Origin: RUG14871 sp045539425
Lineage (GTDB): Bacteria > Bacillota_I > Bacilli_A > Erysipelotrichales > Erysipelotrichaceae
Assembly (NCBI GenBank): GCA_045539425.1
Contig: JAZQFH010000036.1
Location: forward strand, 62,001-126,000
DNA length: 64,000 nucleotides
Direction of reading: 5' to 3'
Shown: piece after piece, positions 50,344 through 58,127 of the stretch
Layout of the letters: every line of letters starts with the position of its first letter
How positions within the stretch are numbered: the first letter of the stretch is position 1
Notes under the pieces: model-generated
Told to the model about the DNA's origin: nothing
The model's input: the letters and a program-made list of their open reading frames with translations, nothing else
The model's database searches: none
Made by a program: the position numbers and the translations under genes

Positions 50344-51192
50344 GCTTAACAATGCCGCACCGATGATTCCCGGCTCTTCCAGCTTTGCCTTTAAGATGTA
50401 GGTATCCACAGAGCGCACATCGGAGTAGTAATCATAGTAGGAGCGCAGTGCATCATAGTATACGTCCAGACTCTTACTGACACCTCCACCCAGCACGATG
50501 CAGTCCGGATTCACCAGGTAATAGATGTAGGATAACAGATGTCCGAAATCATCCGCCATCCTGTCCACGATTTCCTTCGCCAAGGGATTCCCTTCCCGTG
50601 CCAGATCAAACACTTCCCTGGTGGAGGAAGTCCCCAATAGCCGTTCTCCCTCCAGGGCGATGGCCGGACCGCTGTAAACGGTTTCAAAGCGCGTCCGCGG
50701 ATCCTTGCGAACGATGGTATTTCCCAGTTCTCCGGTATCCCCCGTGGCACCGCGGACCAGTTTTCCGTCAATGATCAGAGCTCCGCCGACACCGGTGGAA
50801 TGCGTGATGTAATAAACGATGGAATGACCTGCGCCTGCCCCGACAAGAGCTTCCGCCAGCCCGGCACAGTTGGCATCATTTTCCATGTATGCAGGAATAT
50901 TGTAACGCTCCGAGAGAATACTGGAGAGCGCAACCCGCTTCAAAGGACGCAGATTGCTGCTGAGCAGAAGGTTGTTCTTATAGTCGATTACCCCTGCTGC
51001 CGCAACGCCGATGCTCTTCACATCACTTAAATCAAAAGATTCAATCAGTTCAAACATATGATGCATGACGGTATCATAATCCGTGTCCGCAAAGGACGGT
51101 GTGATGCGCATTTCCACAATTTTTCCCCGCTCGTCCACTTTTGCCACGCGCAGATTCGTGCCGCCGATATCAATTCCAAGTGTGTATTTCAT
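50338..51192 (-). CDS. ROK family sugar kinase
   Basis: A 284-residue ROK-fold protein. Phosphate-1 loop GIDIGGTNLRVAKVD is at residues ~6-20; YMENDANCAGLAEA and VGGALIIDGKLVRGATGDTGELGN are the substrate and phosphate-2 regions. The zinc-binding Cys motif usual after GELGH is absent. The start at 51192 follows AAGGGGAAG; an ATG 27 bases upstream is less well placed. Likely phosphorylates glucose or another hexose released by the nearby glycosidases. Confidence 0.88.
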   Translation of the reverse strand: MKYTLGIDIGGTNLRVAKVDERGKIVEMRITPSFADTDYDTVMHHMFELIESFDLSDVKSIGVAAAGVIDYKNNLLLSSNLRPLKRVALSSILSERYNIPAYMENDANCAGLAEALVGAGAGHSIVYYITHSTGVGGALIIDGKLVRGATGDTGELGNTIVRKDPRTRFETVYSGPAIALEGERLLGTSSTREVFDLAREGNPLAKEIVDRMADDFGHLLSYIYYLVNPDCIVLGGGVSKSLDVYYDALRSYYDYYSDVRSVDTYILKAKLEEPGIIGAALLSE

Positions 51193-51290
51193 CGTCTTCT
51201 TCCCCTTCAGATTCTTCATCTATTTATGATAAACAAACACTTCTTTTCTTTATTATAGCCTACTTCTGAGCCCCGCAGACGTTTTATGAC

Positions 51291-51320
51291 AAAAGAAAAA
51301 TCCGGTAGTTCTCCCGGATT
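51291..51320 (-). terminator. Terminator after tRNA-Arg
   Basis: AATCCGG (51299-51305) pairs with CCGGATT (51314-51320), then TTTTTC on the minus strand. Confidence 0.85.
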
Positions 51321-51331
51321 ACTTCGTATTC

Positions 51332-51407
51332 TGGCGCGCTTGACGGGACTCGAACCCACAACCTTCTGAATCGGAATCAGATGCGCTATCCGTTGCGCCA
51401 CAAGCGC
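51332..51407 (-). tRNA. tRNA-Arg (CCG)
   Basis: On the minus strand the acceptor GCGCTTG pairs with CAAGCGC, then G and encoded CCA. The anticodon arm TCTGA-TTCCGAT-TCAGA gives anticodon CCG (complement at 51372-51374). Confidence 0.95.
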
Positions 51408-51460
51408 GTATGCTTTTTGCCGCAACACTATTTTAGCACATTCCCGTTCTTTATGCGCTT

Positions 51461-51940
51461 TTATTTTACCTGCTGAGCGAACTCAACCAGTTTCAGATTG
51501 ACTTTCTCCTTGTTCCTTAGCGGATTCTGCAGACTGAGCGTCAGCCGGACATCGTTCCCGCTGAGCTCTTCCTTCACCTTATCCAGTGACTTTCCGGCGC
51601 TACCGCTGGCGGAATTGGCAATCAGATAAACGTTTTTCCCGCTGAAGCGGTACTCTTTCAGAAATGCCTGCATTGCCGGAGGACAGTTCCCCGCCCAAAT
51701 CGGATAGATAAGTATCAGCGTATCATAATCCTTCAGATTATGTTTTAACGGATGAAGTCCCGGATCATCCCTGAATAATGCGCTCTTACCGCCATGGAGG
51801 AATTTTGCAAGCCCCTTTTTCGGAGGCTCATTGCTCACCGTCAGTTTCTCCAGATCTGCCTTTGTATAATCTGCGACCTTTTCAGCGACGTATTCGCTGT
51901 TTCCTTCAAACGAGTAATAAATAACGATTTTCCTGCTCAT
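51461..51940 (-). CDS. Flavodoxin
   Basis: A 159-residue flavodoxin. The FMN phosphate loop YYSFEGNSEYVAE lies at residues ~8-20 (Ser-Glu variant of the usual SxTGNTE), and LILIYPIWAGNCPPAMQAFL is the 60/90-loop region. An electron carrier for anaerobic redox enzymes. Ends about 50 bases before the tRNA-Arg gene. Confidence 0.9.
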   Translation of the reverse strand: MSRKIVIYYSFEGNSEYVAEKVADYTKADLEKLTVSNEPPKKGLAKFLHGGKSALFRDDPGLHPLKHNLKDYDTLILIYPIWAGNCPPAMQAFLKEYRFSGKNVYLIANSASGSAGKSLDKVKEELSGNDVRLTLSLQNPLRNKEKVNLKLVEFAQQVK

Positions 51941-52042
51941 ATGTATCCACTTCCTTCTGCTTTTATTATAACCGATTCCTTTTCAATCAGGATTCTTTTG
52001 CACGCCAGCGCATATGATATAATGAGTACAGAGGAAGATACT

Positions 52043-52960
52043 ATGTACAATTTCAAATACACGTTCAAACGGTTCCCTAAATGGACCGACACGACCGACG
52101 GCATGGAAATCATCGAGGGTGACCTCAGAAACCGCCATGTCAGCGCTACGAAAGATGTCACCTATGCCGTAAAAGACGGAAAAGAGCTGCATCTCCGCTT
52201 CTTCTTTCCGGAAGACATCGATGAAGAGAAGAAGTACCCCTGCATCCTTCACGTCAAGGGAAGCGGCTGGGCAGAGCAGAATCTGAACGGCAGAGCCGGA
52301 GACTTCTATCCGCTGATCATGGAGGGATACGGCGTCTGTATCATCGAATACCGGAGTGCGGATATTGCCAAATTCCCTGCTCAGGTACTGGATGCCAAAA
52401 CCGCCATCCGCTATCTTTTTGAACATATCGAAGAATATCCGATCGATCCGGAAAACCTGTTCCTTTCCGGAGACTCCAGTGGAGGACATACCGCTATTCT
52501 GGCCTATCTGAGCTGGAATGAGGAGCTTTTTGAGGAAGAAGAGGAAACAACACCTTTACCGAAGATCCGCGGTTTACTGGACTTCTACGGTGTTACCAAT
52601 CTCTATGATCTGACGCACAGGGAAACGGGCCTTTCCGCAGAAGATAACTATTCCCTGAACGAATACCTCTTCCCGCTTCCGATCGAAGAGCATCCGGAGC
52701 AGTATGCGGAAGCGAATGCCTCCTGCTATATTGACTTAAGGGAAGAGCTGGAGCCAGCGCTGATCCTGCACGGAAACAAGGACCGTCTGGTGCCTCTTTC
52801 CCAGAGCATCGCCTTCTTCCGCGATTTAAAGGAGCGGGGTGCGGAGGCGGAACTTGTCATGATTGACAATGCCGACCACGGCGGACCGGTCTTCTACTGT
52901 GAAGCGACGATGCACCGCATCCTGCGCTTTTTGAAAAAGAATACCCGACGCACAGGTTAA
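52043..52960 (+). CDS. Alpha/beta hydrolase esterase
   Basis: A 305-residue esterase of the BD-FAE/acetylesterase-like group. PCILHVKGSGWAEQNLNG replaces the usual HGGG oxyanion motif with a KGSGW variant. The nucleophile elbow is SGDSSGGH (Ser near residue 150), ALILHGNKDRLVP carries the acid and NADHGG the His. No signal peptide. The start follows GAGGAAG after a -10 TATAAT at 52018-52023; the longer upstream frame overlaps the flavodoxin gene. It probably removes acyl groups from imported sugars. Confidence 0.88.
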   Translation: MYNFKYTFKRFPKWTDTTDGMEIIEGDLRNRHVSATKDVTYAVKDGKELHLRFFFPEDIDEEKKYPCILHVKGSGWAEQNLNGRAGDFYPLIMEGYGVCIIEYRSADIAKFPAQVLDAKTAIRYLFEHIEEYPIDPENLFLSGDSSGGHTAILAYLSWNEELFEEEEETTPLPKIRGLLDFYGVTNLYDLTHRETGLSAEDNYSLNEYLFPLPIEEHPEQYAEANASCYIDLREELEPALILHGNKDRLVPLSQSIAFFRDLKERGAEAELVMIDNADHGGPVFYCEATMHRILRFLKKNTRRTG

Positions 52961-52967
52961 TCTAATA

Positions 52968-52999
52968 CAGACGGAGTGATTCTCCGTCTGTTGTTTTTT
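52968..52999 (+). terminator. Terminator of the esterase gene
   Basis: CAGACGGAG pairs with CTCCGTCTG (52968-52976 with 52982-52990), then TTGTTTTTT. Confidence 0.9.
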
Positions 53000-53006
53000 A
53001 TAAGAT

Positions 53007-53039
53007 AACGAAAAAGAGTCACCCGAGAGTGACTCTTTT
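53007..53039 (-). terminator. Terminator of gap
   Basis: An 11-bp stem (53012-53022 with 53029-53039), followed by TTTTTCG on the minus strand. Confidence 0.88.
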
Positions 53040-53070
53040 CTGACTTTTTACTTCAAATGATCCCTGTGGC

Positions 53071-54081
53071 TTAACCTAATTCAGAGAAGTATTTGATTGT
53101 ACGAACCATCTGGCTAGTGTAGCTGTTTTCGTTGTCATACCAGGAAACAACCTGTACCTGATAAGTGTCTTCATCGATCTTAGCAACCATAGTCTGAGTA
53201 GCATCGAATAAGGAGCCGTGAGTTTCGCCGATAATATCGCTGGAAACTAATGGTTCTTCAGTATATCCGAAGGATTCGTTGGAAGCAGCCTTCATAGCAG
53301 CGTTGATACCATCAACTGTAACATCTTTACCTTTAACAACTGCGACTAAAATCGTAGTGGATCCTGTAGGTGTCGGAACGCGCTGTGCACTACCGATTAA
53401 TTTGCCGTTCAGTTCAGGAATAACTAAACCGATCGCTTTTGCAGCACCTGTGCTGTTCGGAACGATGTTCACTGCAGCAGCTCTGGCTCTGCGTAAGTCA
53501 CCTTTTCTGTGAGGTCCGTCTAAGACCATCTGGTCACCAGTGTATGCATGAACTGTAGTCATGATACCGGACTGAATCGGTGCATATTTGTTTAATGTGT
53601 CAGCCATTGGAGCTAAGCAGTTTGTTGTGCAGCTTGCTGCGGAAATAACATTGTCTTCTGCCTTTAATGTCTGATGGTTAACATTGTAAACGATTGTCGG
53701 TAAGTCGTTTCCAGCCGGAGCGGAAATAACAACCTTACGAGCGCCGGCATTGATATGAGCCATTGCTTTTGCTTTGGAAGTATAGAAACCTGTGCATTCT
53801 AAGACAACGTCAACTCCTAATTCACCCCAAGGTAAATTGTTCGCATCAGCTTCTTTGTAGATAGTGATTTCTTTGCCATCGACTTCGATAGCGCCTTCTT
53901 TAGCGACTACTTTGTGATTGTAGCGTCCCTGTGAGCTGTCATATTTTAACAGGTGAGCTAACATTTTCGGATCTGTTAAGTCGTTGATTGCAACAACTTC
54001 ATATCCTTCCGCCTGCCACATCTGTCTGAAAGCAAGACGGCCGATTCTTCCGAATCCATTAATTGCAACTTTTACTGCCAT
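53071..54081 (-). CDS. gap: Glyceraldehyde-3-phosphate dehydrogenase
   Basis: A 336-residue glycolytic dehydrogenase. NGFGRIGRLAF is the NAD site, SAASCTTNCLAP holds catalytic Cys near residue 152, and HAYTGDQMVLDGPHRKGDLRRARAAAVNI is typical of the catalytic domain. Codon use is strongly biased, as expected for a high-expression gene. The promoter (54112-54140) is near consensus. RBS AAGGAGGA is rather far (about eleven bases) from the ATG. Confidence 0.98.
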   Translation of the reverse strand: MAVKVAINGFGRIGRLAFRQMWQAEGYEVVAINDLTDPKMLAHLLKYDSSQGRYNHKVVAKEGAIEVDGKEITIYKEADANNLPWGELGVDVVLECTGFYTSKAKAMAHINAGARKVVISAPAGNDLPTIVYNVNHQTLKAEDNVISAASCTTNCLAPMADTLNKYAPIQSGIMTTVHAYTGDQMVLDGPHRKGDLRRARAAAVNIVPNSTGAAKAIGLVIPELNGKLIGSAQRVPTPTGSTTILVAVVKGKDVTVDGINAAMKAASNESFGYTEEPLVSSDIIGETHGSLFDATQTMVAKIDEDTYQVQVVSWYDNENSYTSQMVRTIKYFSELG

Positions 54082-54111
54082 GTGTAAAAAAGTCCTCCTT
54101 CTGCAAATTTT

Positions 54112-54140
54112 ATTATAGTTTTACACCAGTAAAAAGTCAA
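54112..54140 (-). promoter_or_regulatory. Promoter of gap
   Basis: -35 TTGACT (54135-54140), 17-base spacer, -10 TATAAT (54112-54117), minus strand. The -35 borders the glgA terminator hairpin. Confidence 0.88.
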
Positions 54141-54162
54141 TTGAGAGAGGGGTCCCCCAATT
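54139..54162 (-). terminator. Probable terminator of the glycogen operon
   Basis: AATTG pairs with CAATT around a GGGG/CCCC inner stem (54139-54162). On the minus strand GACTTTTT follows and is also the gap -35, so the two elements overlap. Confidence 0.55.
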
Positions 54163-54179
54163 CCTTTTTTTCACGTAAC

Positions 54180-55610
54180 TTACAGTGCTTCGTAGATGTT
54201 GATGTAATCCTGTGCACTGTGTTCCCAGCTTACATCCTTGCTCATCGCATTGTGGATGAGTTCACGCCAGTCGTTCGGTCTTTCATAGAAAACCTTCGCG
54301 GCCAGGCAAAGCGTATTGTAGAGGTCCCAGCTGTTGAAGTTGGTGAAGCTGAAACCGCAGCCTTCCTTCGTATATTCGTTATAAGGCTGTACCGTATCCT
54401 TTAATCCGCCTGTCTCACGGACTAACGGCAGAGTGCCGTAGCGCATCGCAATCAGCTGGGAAATTCCGCACGGTTCATATAAGCTCGGCATTAAGAAGAG
54501 GTCGCATCCGGCATAGATTCTGTGTGCCAGCTCCTCATTGTAACCGCGGTAGTAGACTGCCTGTCCCTTATGCTGATTTTCCATTTCACGGAAATAGTAT
54601 TCGGCATCGCTTTCGCCCGTTCCGAGAATGACTAACTGCAGGTTGATGCCCAGAATCTCGTTGAGTCTCTGAGAGATCAGATAGACGCCCTTCTGCCAGG
54701 TAAGTCTTGCGACCATACCGACCAGCATGACATCTTCTCTCTGTTCGAGTCCGAGTTCTTCCTGTAATGCTTTCTTGTTGGCTTTCTTACCGCTCTTCTG
54801 ATTGCGGTAGGAATAGTTTTCCGCCAGCATGGCATCCGTCTTCGGATTCCATAAATCCACGTCGATGCCGTTGACAACGCCGTACAGGTCGTTCTTGCGC
54901 AGCTCCAGAACGGATTCGAGGTTTTCACCGAATTCGCTTGTCAGGATTTCCTTCGCATACGTATTGGAAACCGTCATGACCTTATCCGCATAGACGATAC
55001 CGGCTTTCATGTATCCGATGCCGTCATACATTCTTAAGGAGCCGTCATAGAAGTGTGTCTTATCGACACCGAACAGACTCAGAATGTCAGAGGAATAGTT
55101 GCCCTGGAAGGCGATATTGTGGATCATGAAGATCTGCTTCATGTTGCGGTATCTCTCATCGCTTCCGTATTTGATTTTGCAGAGATACGGAATCATACCT
55201 GTCTGCCAGTCATTATTATGGATGATGTCCGGGAAGTAGTTCATGCGGACCAGCATTTCCACAACACAGATCTGGAAGAAGGCAAAACGTTCACCGTCAT
55301 CCGGATAACCGTAGCAGACATCTCTTTCGAAATAGCCCGCATGCTGAATGAAGTAATACTTCACTCCGTCTCTGACCGTGCTGTAGACCGTGCACGGGCA
55401 CTGACGCGGACCGACGAACATTTCAAAGAAGACTTCTTCCTTGAATTCACTGAAATATTTTTCCGCAATCGGTTTATAGAGCGGAATTACGACACGGGCA
55501 TCCACACCTTTTGCGGCAAGTACTTTCGGTGCCGAGCCGATAACGTCAGCCAGACCGCCGGTCTTGATGAAAGGTAACGCTTCGCCCGCTACAAATAATA
55601 CACTTTTCAT
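54180..55610 (-). CDS. glgA: Glycogen synthase
   Basis: A 476-residue GT5 enzyme. The ADP-glucose site KTGGLADV is at residues ~16-23, IHNIAFQG and MPSLYEPCGISQLIAMRYGTLPLVRETGGL mark the catalytic cleft. It adds glucose from ADP-glucose to glycogen. Last gene of glgC-glgD-glgA. A hairpin lies between glgD and glgA (55629-55660). RBS TAGGAGAGA precedes ATG 55610. Confidence 0.97.
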   Translation of the reverse strand: MKSVLFVAGEALPFIKTGGLADVIGSAPKVLAAKGVDARVVIPLYKPIAEKYFSEFKEEVFFEMFVGPRQCPCTVYSTVRDGVKYYFIQHAGYFERDVCYGYPDDGERFAFFQICVVEMLVRMNYFPDIIHNNDWQTGMIPYLCKIKYGSDERYRNMKQIFMIHNIAFQGNYSSDILSLFGVDKTHFYDGSLRMYDGIGYMKAGIVYADKVMTVSNTYAKEILTSEFGENLESVLELRKNDLYGVVNGIDVDLWNPKTDAMLAENYSYRNQKSGKKANKKALQEELGLEQREDVMLVGMVARLTWQKGVYLISQRLNEILGINLQLVILGTGESDAEYYFREMENQHKGQAVYYRGYNEELAHRIYAGCDLFLMPSLYEPCGISQLIAMRYGTLPLVRETGGLKDTVQPYNEYTKEGCGFSFTNFNSWDLYNTLCLAAKVFYERPNDWRELIHNAMSKDVSWEHSAQDYINIYEAL

Positions 55611-55628
55611 AGTCTTTCTCTCCTATAA

Positions 55629-55660
55629 TAATTGCCACCTGTATTTCAAGGTGGCAATTA
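55629..55660 (-). other. Intercistronic hairpin between glgD and glgA
   Basis: A perfect 11-bp stem (55629-55639 with 55650-55660, 10-base loop) without a T-run on the minus strand; probably an mRNA processing or stability element. Confidence 0.6.
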
Positions 55661-55667
55661 ATATCCT

Positions 55668-56783
55668 TTAAATCTGATCGCCTCTCTTGATATATGCCGG
55701 GGATTCTTCTGTTCCTGTGATTTCAGCTGCGTGCTTGATCACAACGTCCTTATCGACGACAACTTTCTCCAGTAAGACGTTCTGTCCGATGGAGCTGTCT
55801 GCCATAACGACGGAATCCTTGATGAAAGCGCCTTTCTTGATGATGACACCACGTCCGATAACGCTGTTTTCCACAGTGCCTTCGATAATGCATCCGTTGG
55901 AAATAACGGAGCCTTTTACCGCAGCATCCTTGGTATAAAGTGTCGGAACGGAGTCATTGGTTCTGGTATAGATCGGCCAGTCTCTCTTGATGAGCAGACG
56001 GGCTGTATCATAGTCTCTCAGTTCCATGTTTGCTTTATAGTAATGAGTCAAAGAGTTGATGCAGCGTGCATATCCCTTGTACTGATATGCGTTGACGTAA
56101 TGGTCTTCACAGAGATCTTCGATAATGTCTTTCAAGCGGTAGATGGAGCTTTCCGCTACGGCTGCTTCGATGACATTGACGAAGAGTTCACGGCTCATGA
56201 CATAGGTTTCTAAAGAGATGTTGCGGATCTTGCGGTTTCCGCGGTTACGTTCGATCTTCGTGACTTTTCTGTTCTCATCCAAAGTGAGGCATTCGCAGTT
56301 GTCAAACTGTGTATCCGCATCATTGACGTTCTTATAGACGACCGTGATGTCGGCGCCCTTTTCGATATGGTTTTCGATGACATCCTTGTAGTTCATGGAA
56401 TACAGGATGTGGCTCGGAGCGATGACGACGTAGTCAATCAGTTTGTTGCTCATATGACGCAGGTTCTGATACATCAGCTGAACATCCGTGTTGTATAACG
56501 GGGAAGAATACTCTTCCTGCGGGAACAGCAGATCCAGTTTGCCGCGCTTGGAGTTGATATTGTACTGAACACCGGAGCCGATGTGTTCAATAATGGAATG
56601 CGGGTTGTTATTGACCAGCACCTTGATTTCCTCGATTCCGCTGTTTGTCATATTGGAAAGCGGGAAGTCAACTAAACGGTATCTTCCGAGGAAGCTCACC
56701 GCACCGATACTGCGGTATTTCAGCATGCCCAGGTTGCCCAGGGAATTGTCATCACAGTTAACGATACCTAAAATTCTACTCAT
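55668..56783 (-). CDS. glgD: Glucose-1-phosphate adenylyltransferase regulatory subunit
   Basis: A 371-residue GlgC paralogue. It lacks the pyrophosphorylase signature GGxGxRL at the N-terminus (reads NCDDNSLGNLGMLKYRS), while keeping the left-handed beta-helix end (VKGSVISNGCIIEGTV, IGRGVIIKKG). In Firmicutes GlgD is non-catalytic and enhances GlgC. The ATG at 56783 follows GGGAGGTGACC; a GTG nine bases upstream overlaps that site. It overlaps the glgC stop by eight bases. Confidence 0.95.
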   Translation of the reverse strand: MSRILGIVNCDDNSLGNLGMLKYRSIGAVSFLGRYRLVDFPLSNMTNSGIEEIKVLVNNNPHSIIEHIGSGVQYNINSKRGKLDLLFPQEEYSSPLYNTDVQLMYQNLRHMSNKLIDYVVIAPSHILYSMNYKDVIENHIEKGADITVVYKNVNDADTQFDNCECLTLDENRKVTKIERNRGNRKIRNISLETYVMSRELFVNVIEAAVAESSIYRLKDIIEDLCEDHYVNAYQYKGYARCINSLTHYYKANMELRDYDTARLLIKRDWPIYTRTNDSVPTLYTKDAAVKGSVISNGCIIEGTVENSVIGRGVIIKKGAFIKDSVVMADSSIGQNVLLEKVVVDKDVVIKHAAEITGTEESPAYIKRGDQI

Positions 56784-57918
56784 AGTGGTCACCTCCCTTT
56801 ACGTTTTTGGCAAGTAAAGTGATTCCCTCACTGTCTTCTCTTCCTACCGTTGCGTTCTCACCGACGACAACACCTTCGTCAACGATGGAACGGACGACCT
56901 TAGCGCCTTTCAGGATACGGGCACCCGGGAAGATGACGCTGTCTTTGACTTCTGCGCCGGCAGCGATATAGGAATTGGTGAAGAGGACACTGTCGGAAAC
57001 CTTGCCGTCGACATGTGCGCCCTGTGTAATGAAGCAGTTGGAGACTTCGGAATTTGCACCGAAATACTGCGGTGTTGTCTTGACATCTTCCGTGTAGATC
57101 TTCCAGGATTCATCATTCAGATTCAGCTCATCACGGTTGTGGATCAGATCCATATTGGCTTCCCATAAGCTTTCGATGGTTCCGACATCCTTCCAGTAAC
57201 CCTTGAAGCGGTATGCGCATAACTTCTTGCCTTCATTCAGCATGGCAGGAATGATATCCTTACCGAAGTCATGATGGCTGTTTTCTTTCTTCTGGTCTTC
57301 CACCAGTTTTTCTCTTAAGTATTTCCATGTGAAAATGTAGATACCCATGGAAGCGAGGTTGCTCTTCGGCTGTGCCGGTTTTTCTTCGAATTCCACGATT
57401 CTGTCATTTTCATCACAGTTCATGATACCGAAACGGCTGGCTTCCTTCATCGGAACTTCCAGAACGGCGATCGTTGCGTCGGCATTGTTTTTCTTATGAT
57501 AGTTTAACATCTTATCATAATTCATCTTGTAGATATGGTCACCGGAAAGGATCAGGACGTATTCCGCACCTGTCTGATCGATGAAGTCCATATTCTGGCC
57601 GATGGCATCCGCAGTGCCGCGATATAAACCGAAGCCGTCGGATTTTTCTCTTGGCGGGAGCAGATAGATGCCGCTGTCCGCTGCGTCAAATCCCCAATAA
57701 TCGTGTGAGAGATAGAAATGCAGTAAGATCGATTCATACTGGGTTAAAACACCCACCGTGTCGATTCCCGAGTTGGAACAGTTACTCAGACAGAAGTCGA
57801 TAATACGATACTTACCGCCGTAGTGTACTGCCGGCTTAGCCACTTTCTTGGTCAGGTCGAAAAGACGACTTCCACGACCGCCGGCCAGTATCATTGCAAT
57901 CATTTTGTTTTGACTCAT
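56776..57918 (-). CDS. glgC: Glucose-1-phosphate adenylyltransferase
   Basis: A 380-residue ADP-glucose pyrophosphorylase. ILAGGRGSRLFDLTKKVAKPAV is the catalytic loop with Lys, YGGKYRIIDFCLSN follows, and the beta-helix domain begins at ~300. It makes ADP-glucose from glucose-1-phosphate and ATP. First gene of the operon; start follows GAAGGAGTAACT. Confidence 0.97.
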   Translation of the reverse strand: MSQNKMIAMILAGGRGSRLFDLTKKVAKPAVHYGGKYRIIDFCLSNCSNSGIDTVGVLTQYESILLHFYLSHDYWGFDAADSGIYLLPPREKSDGFGLYRGTADAIGQNMDFIDQTGAEYVLILSGDHIYKMNYDKMLNYHKKNNADATIAVLEVPMKEASRFGIMNCDENDRIVEFEEKPAQPKSNLASMGIYIFTWKYLREKLVEDQKKENSHHDFGKDIIPAMLNEGKKLCAYRFKGYWKDVGTIESLWEANMDLIHNRDELNLNDESWKIYTEDVKTTPQYFGANSEVSNCFITQGAHVDGKVSDSVLFTNSYIAAGAEVKDSVIFPGARILKGAKVVRSIVDEGVVVGENATVGREDSEGITLLAKNVKGGDHYE

Positions 57919-57937
57919 AGTTACTCCTTCGCATTCA

Positions 57938-57957
57938 AAACGTACTTGCGTACGTTT
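57938..57957 (-). other. GNRA-capped hairpin in the glgC leader
   Basis: A perfect stem AAACGTAC-GCAA-GTACGTTT (minus strand) ends about 20 bases before the glgC start. The GCAA tetraloop is an RNA-type fold, so it may influence translation or RNA stability. Confidence 0.5.
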
Positions 57958-58015
57958 CTACCTAAATGATTTCAAACGAGAATAATTATTAGATACTCTT
58001 CTCCTTTATAGTAAT

Positions 58016-58021
58016 ATTATA
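58016..58021 (-). promoter_or_regulatory. -10 box of the glg operon
   Basis: TATAAT on the minus strand, about 90 bases before glgC; -35 poor (TTTTTA). The long leader holds the GNRA hairpin. Confidence 0.45.
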
Positions 58022-58090
58022 CCTATAAAAGTCCGATTTAAAAAGTGGATATTATGGTGAAAATGTGCTTTTTCAGCGATATTTCCCAAA

Positions 58091-58118
58091 GAAAAAGGAA
58101 GCGCTTTCAGCTGCTTCC
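58091..58118 (-). terminator. Terminator of the signalling operon
   Basis: GGAAGC pairs with GCTTCC (58097-58102 with 58113-58118), then TTTTTC on the minus strand. Confidence 0.8.
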
Positions 58119-58127
58119 CGTTTTTAT

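Noticed and set aside
51332..51407. tRNA-Arg as an integration hotspot
   Set aside because: No integrase gene and no duplicated 3' end are visible; the neighbours are ordinary single-copy genes.
51794..52042. Longer upstream start for the esterase
   Set aside because: It would overlap the flavodoxin gene on the other strand and run through the -10 box at 52018-52023; ATG 52043 has a good ribosome site.
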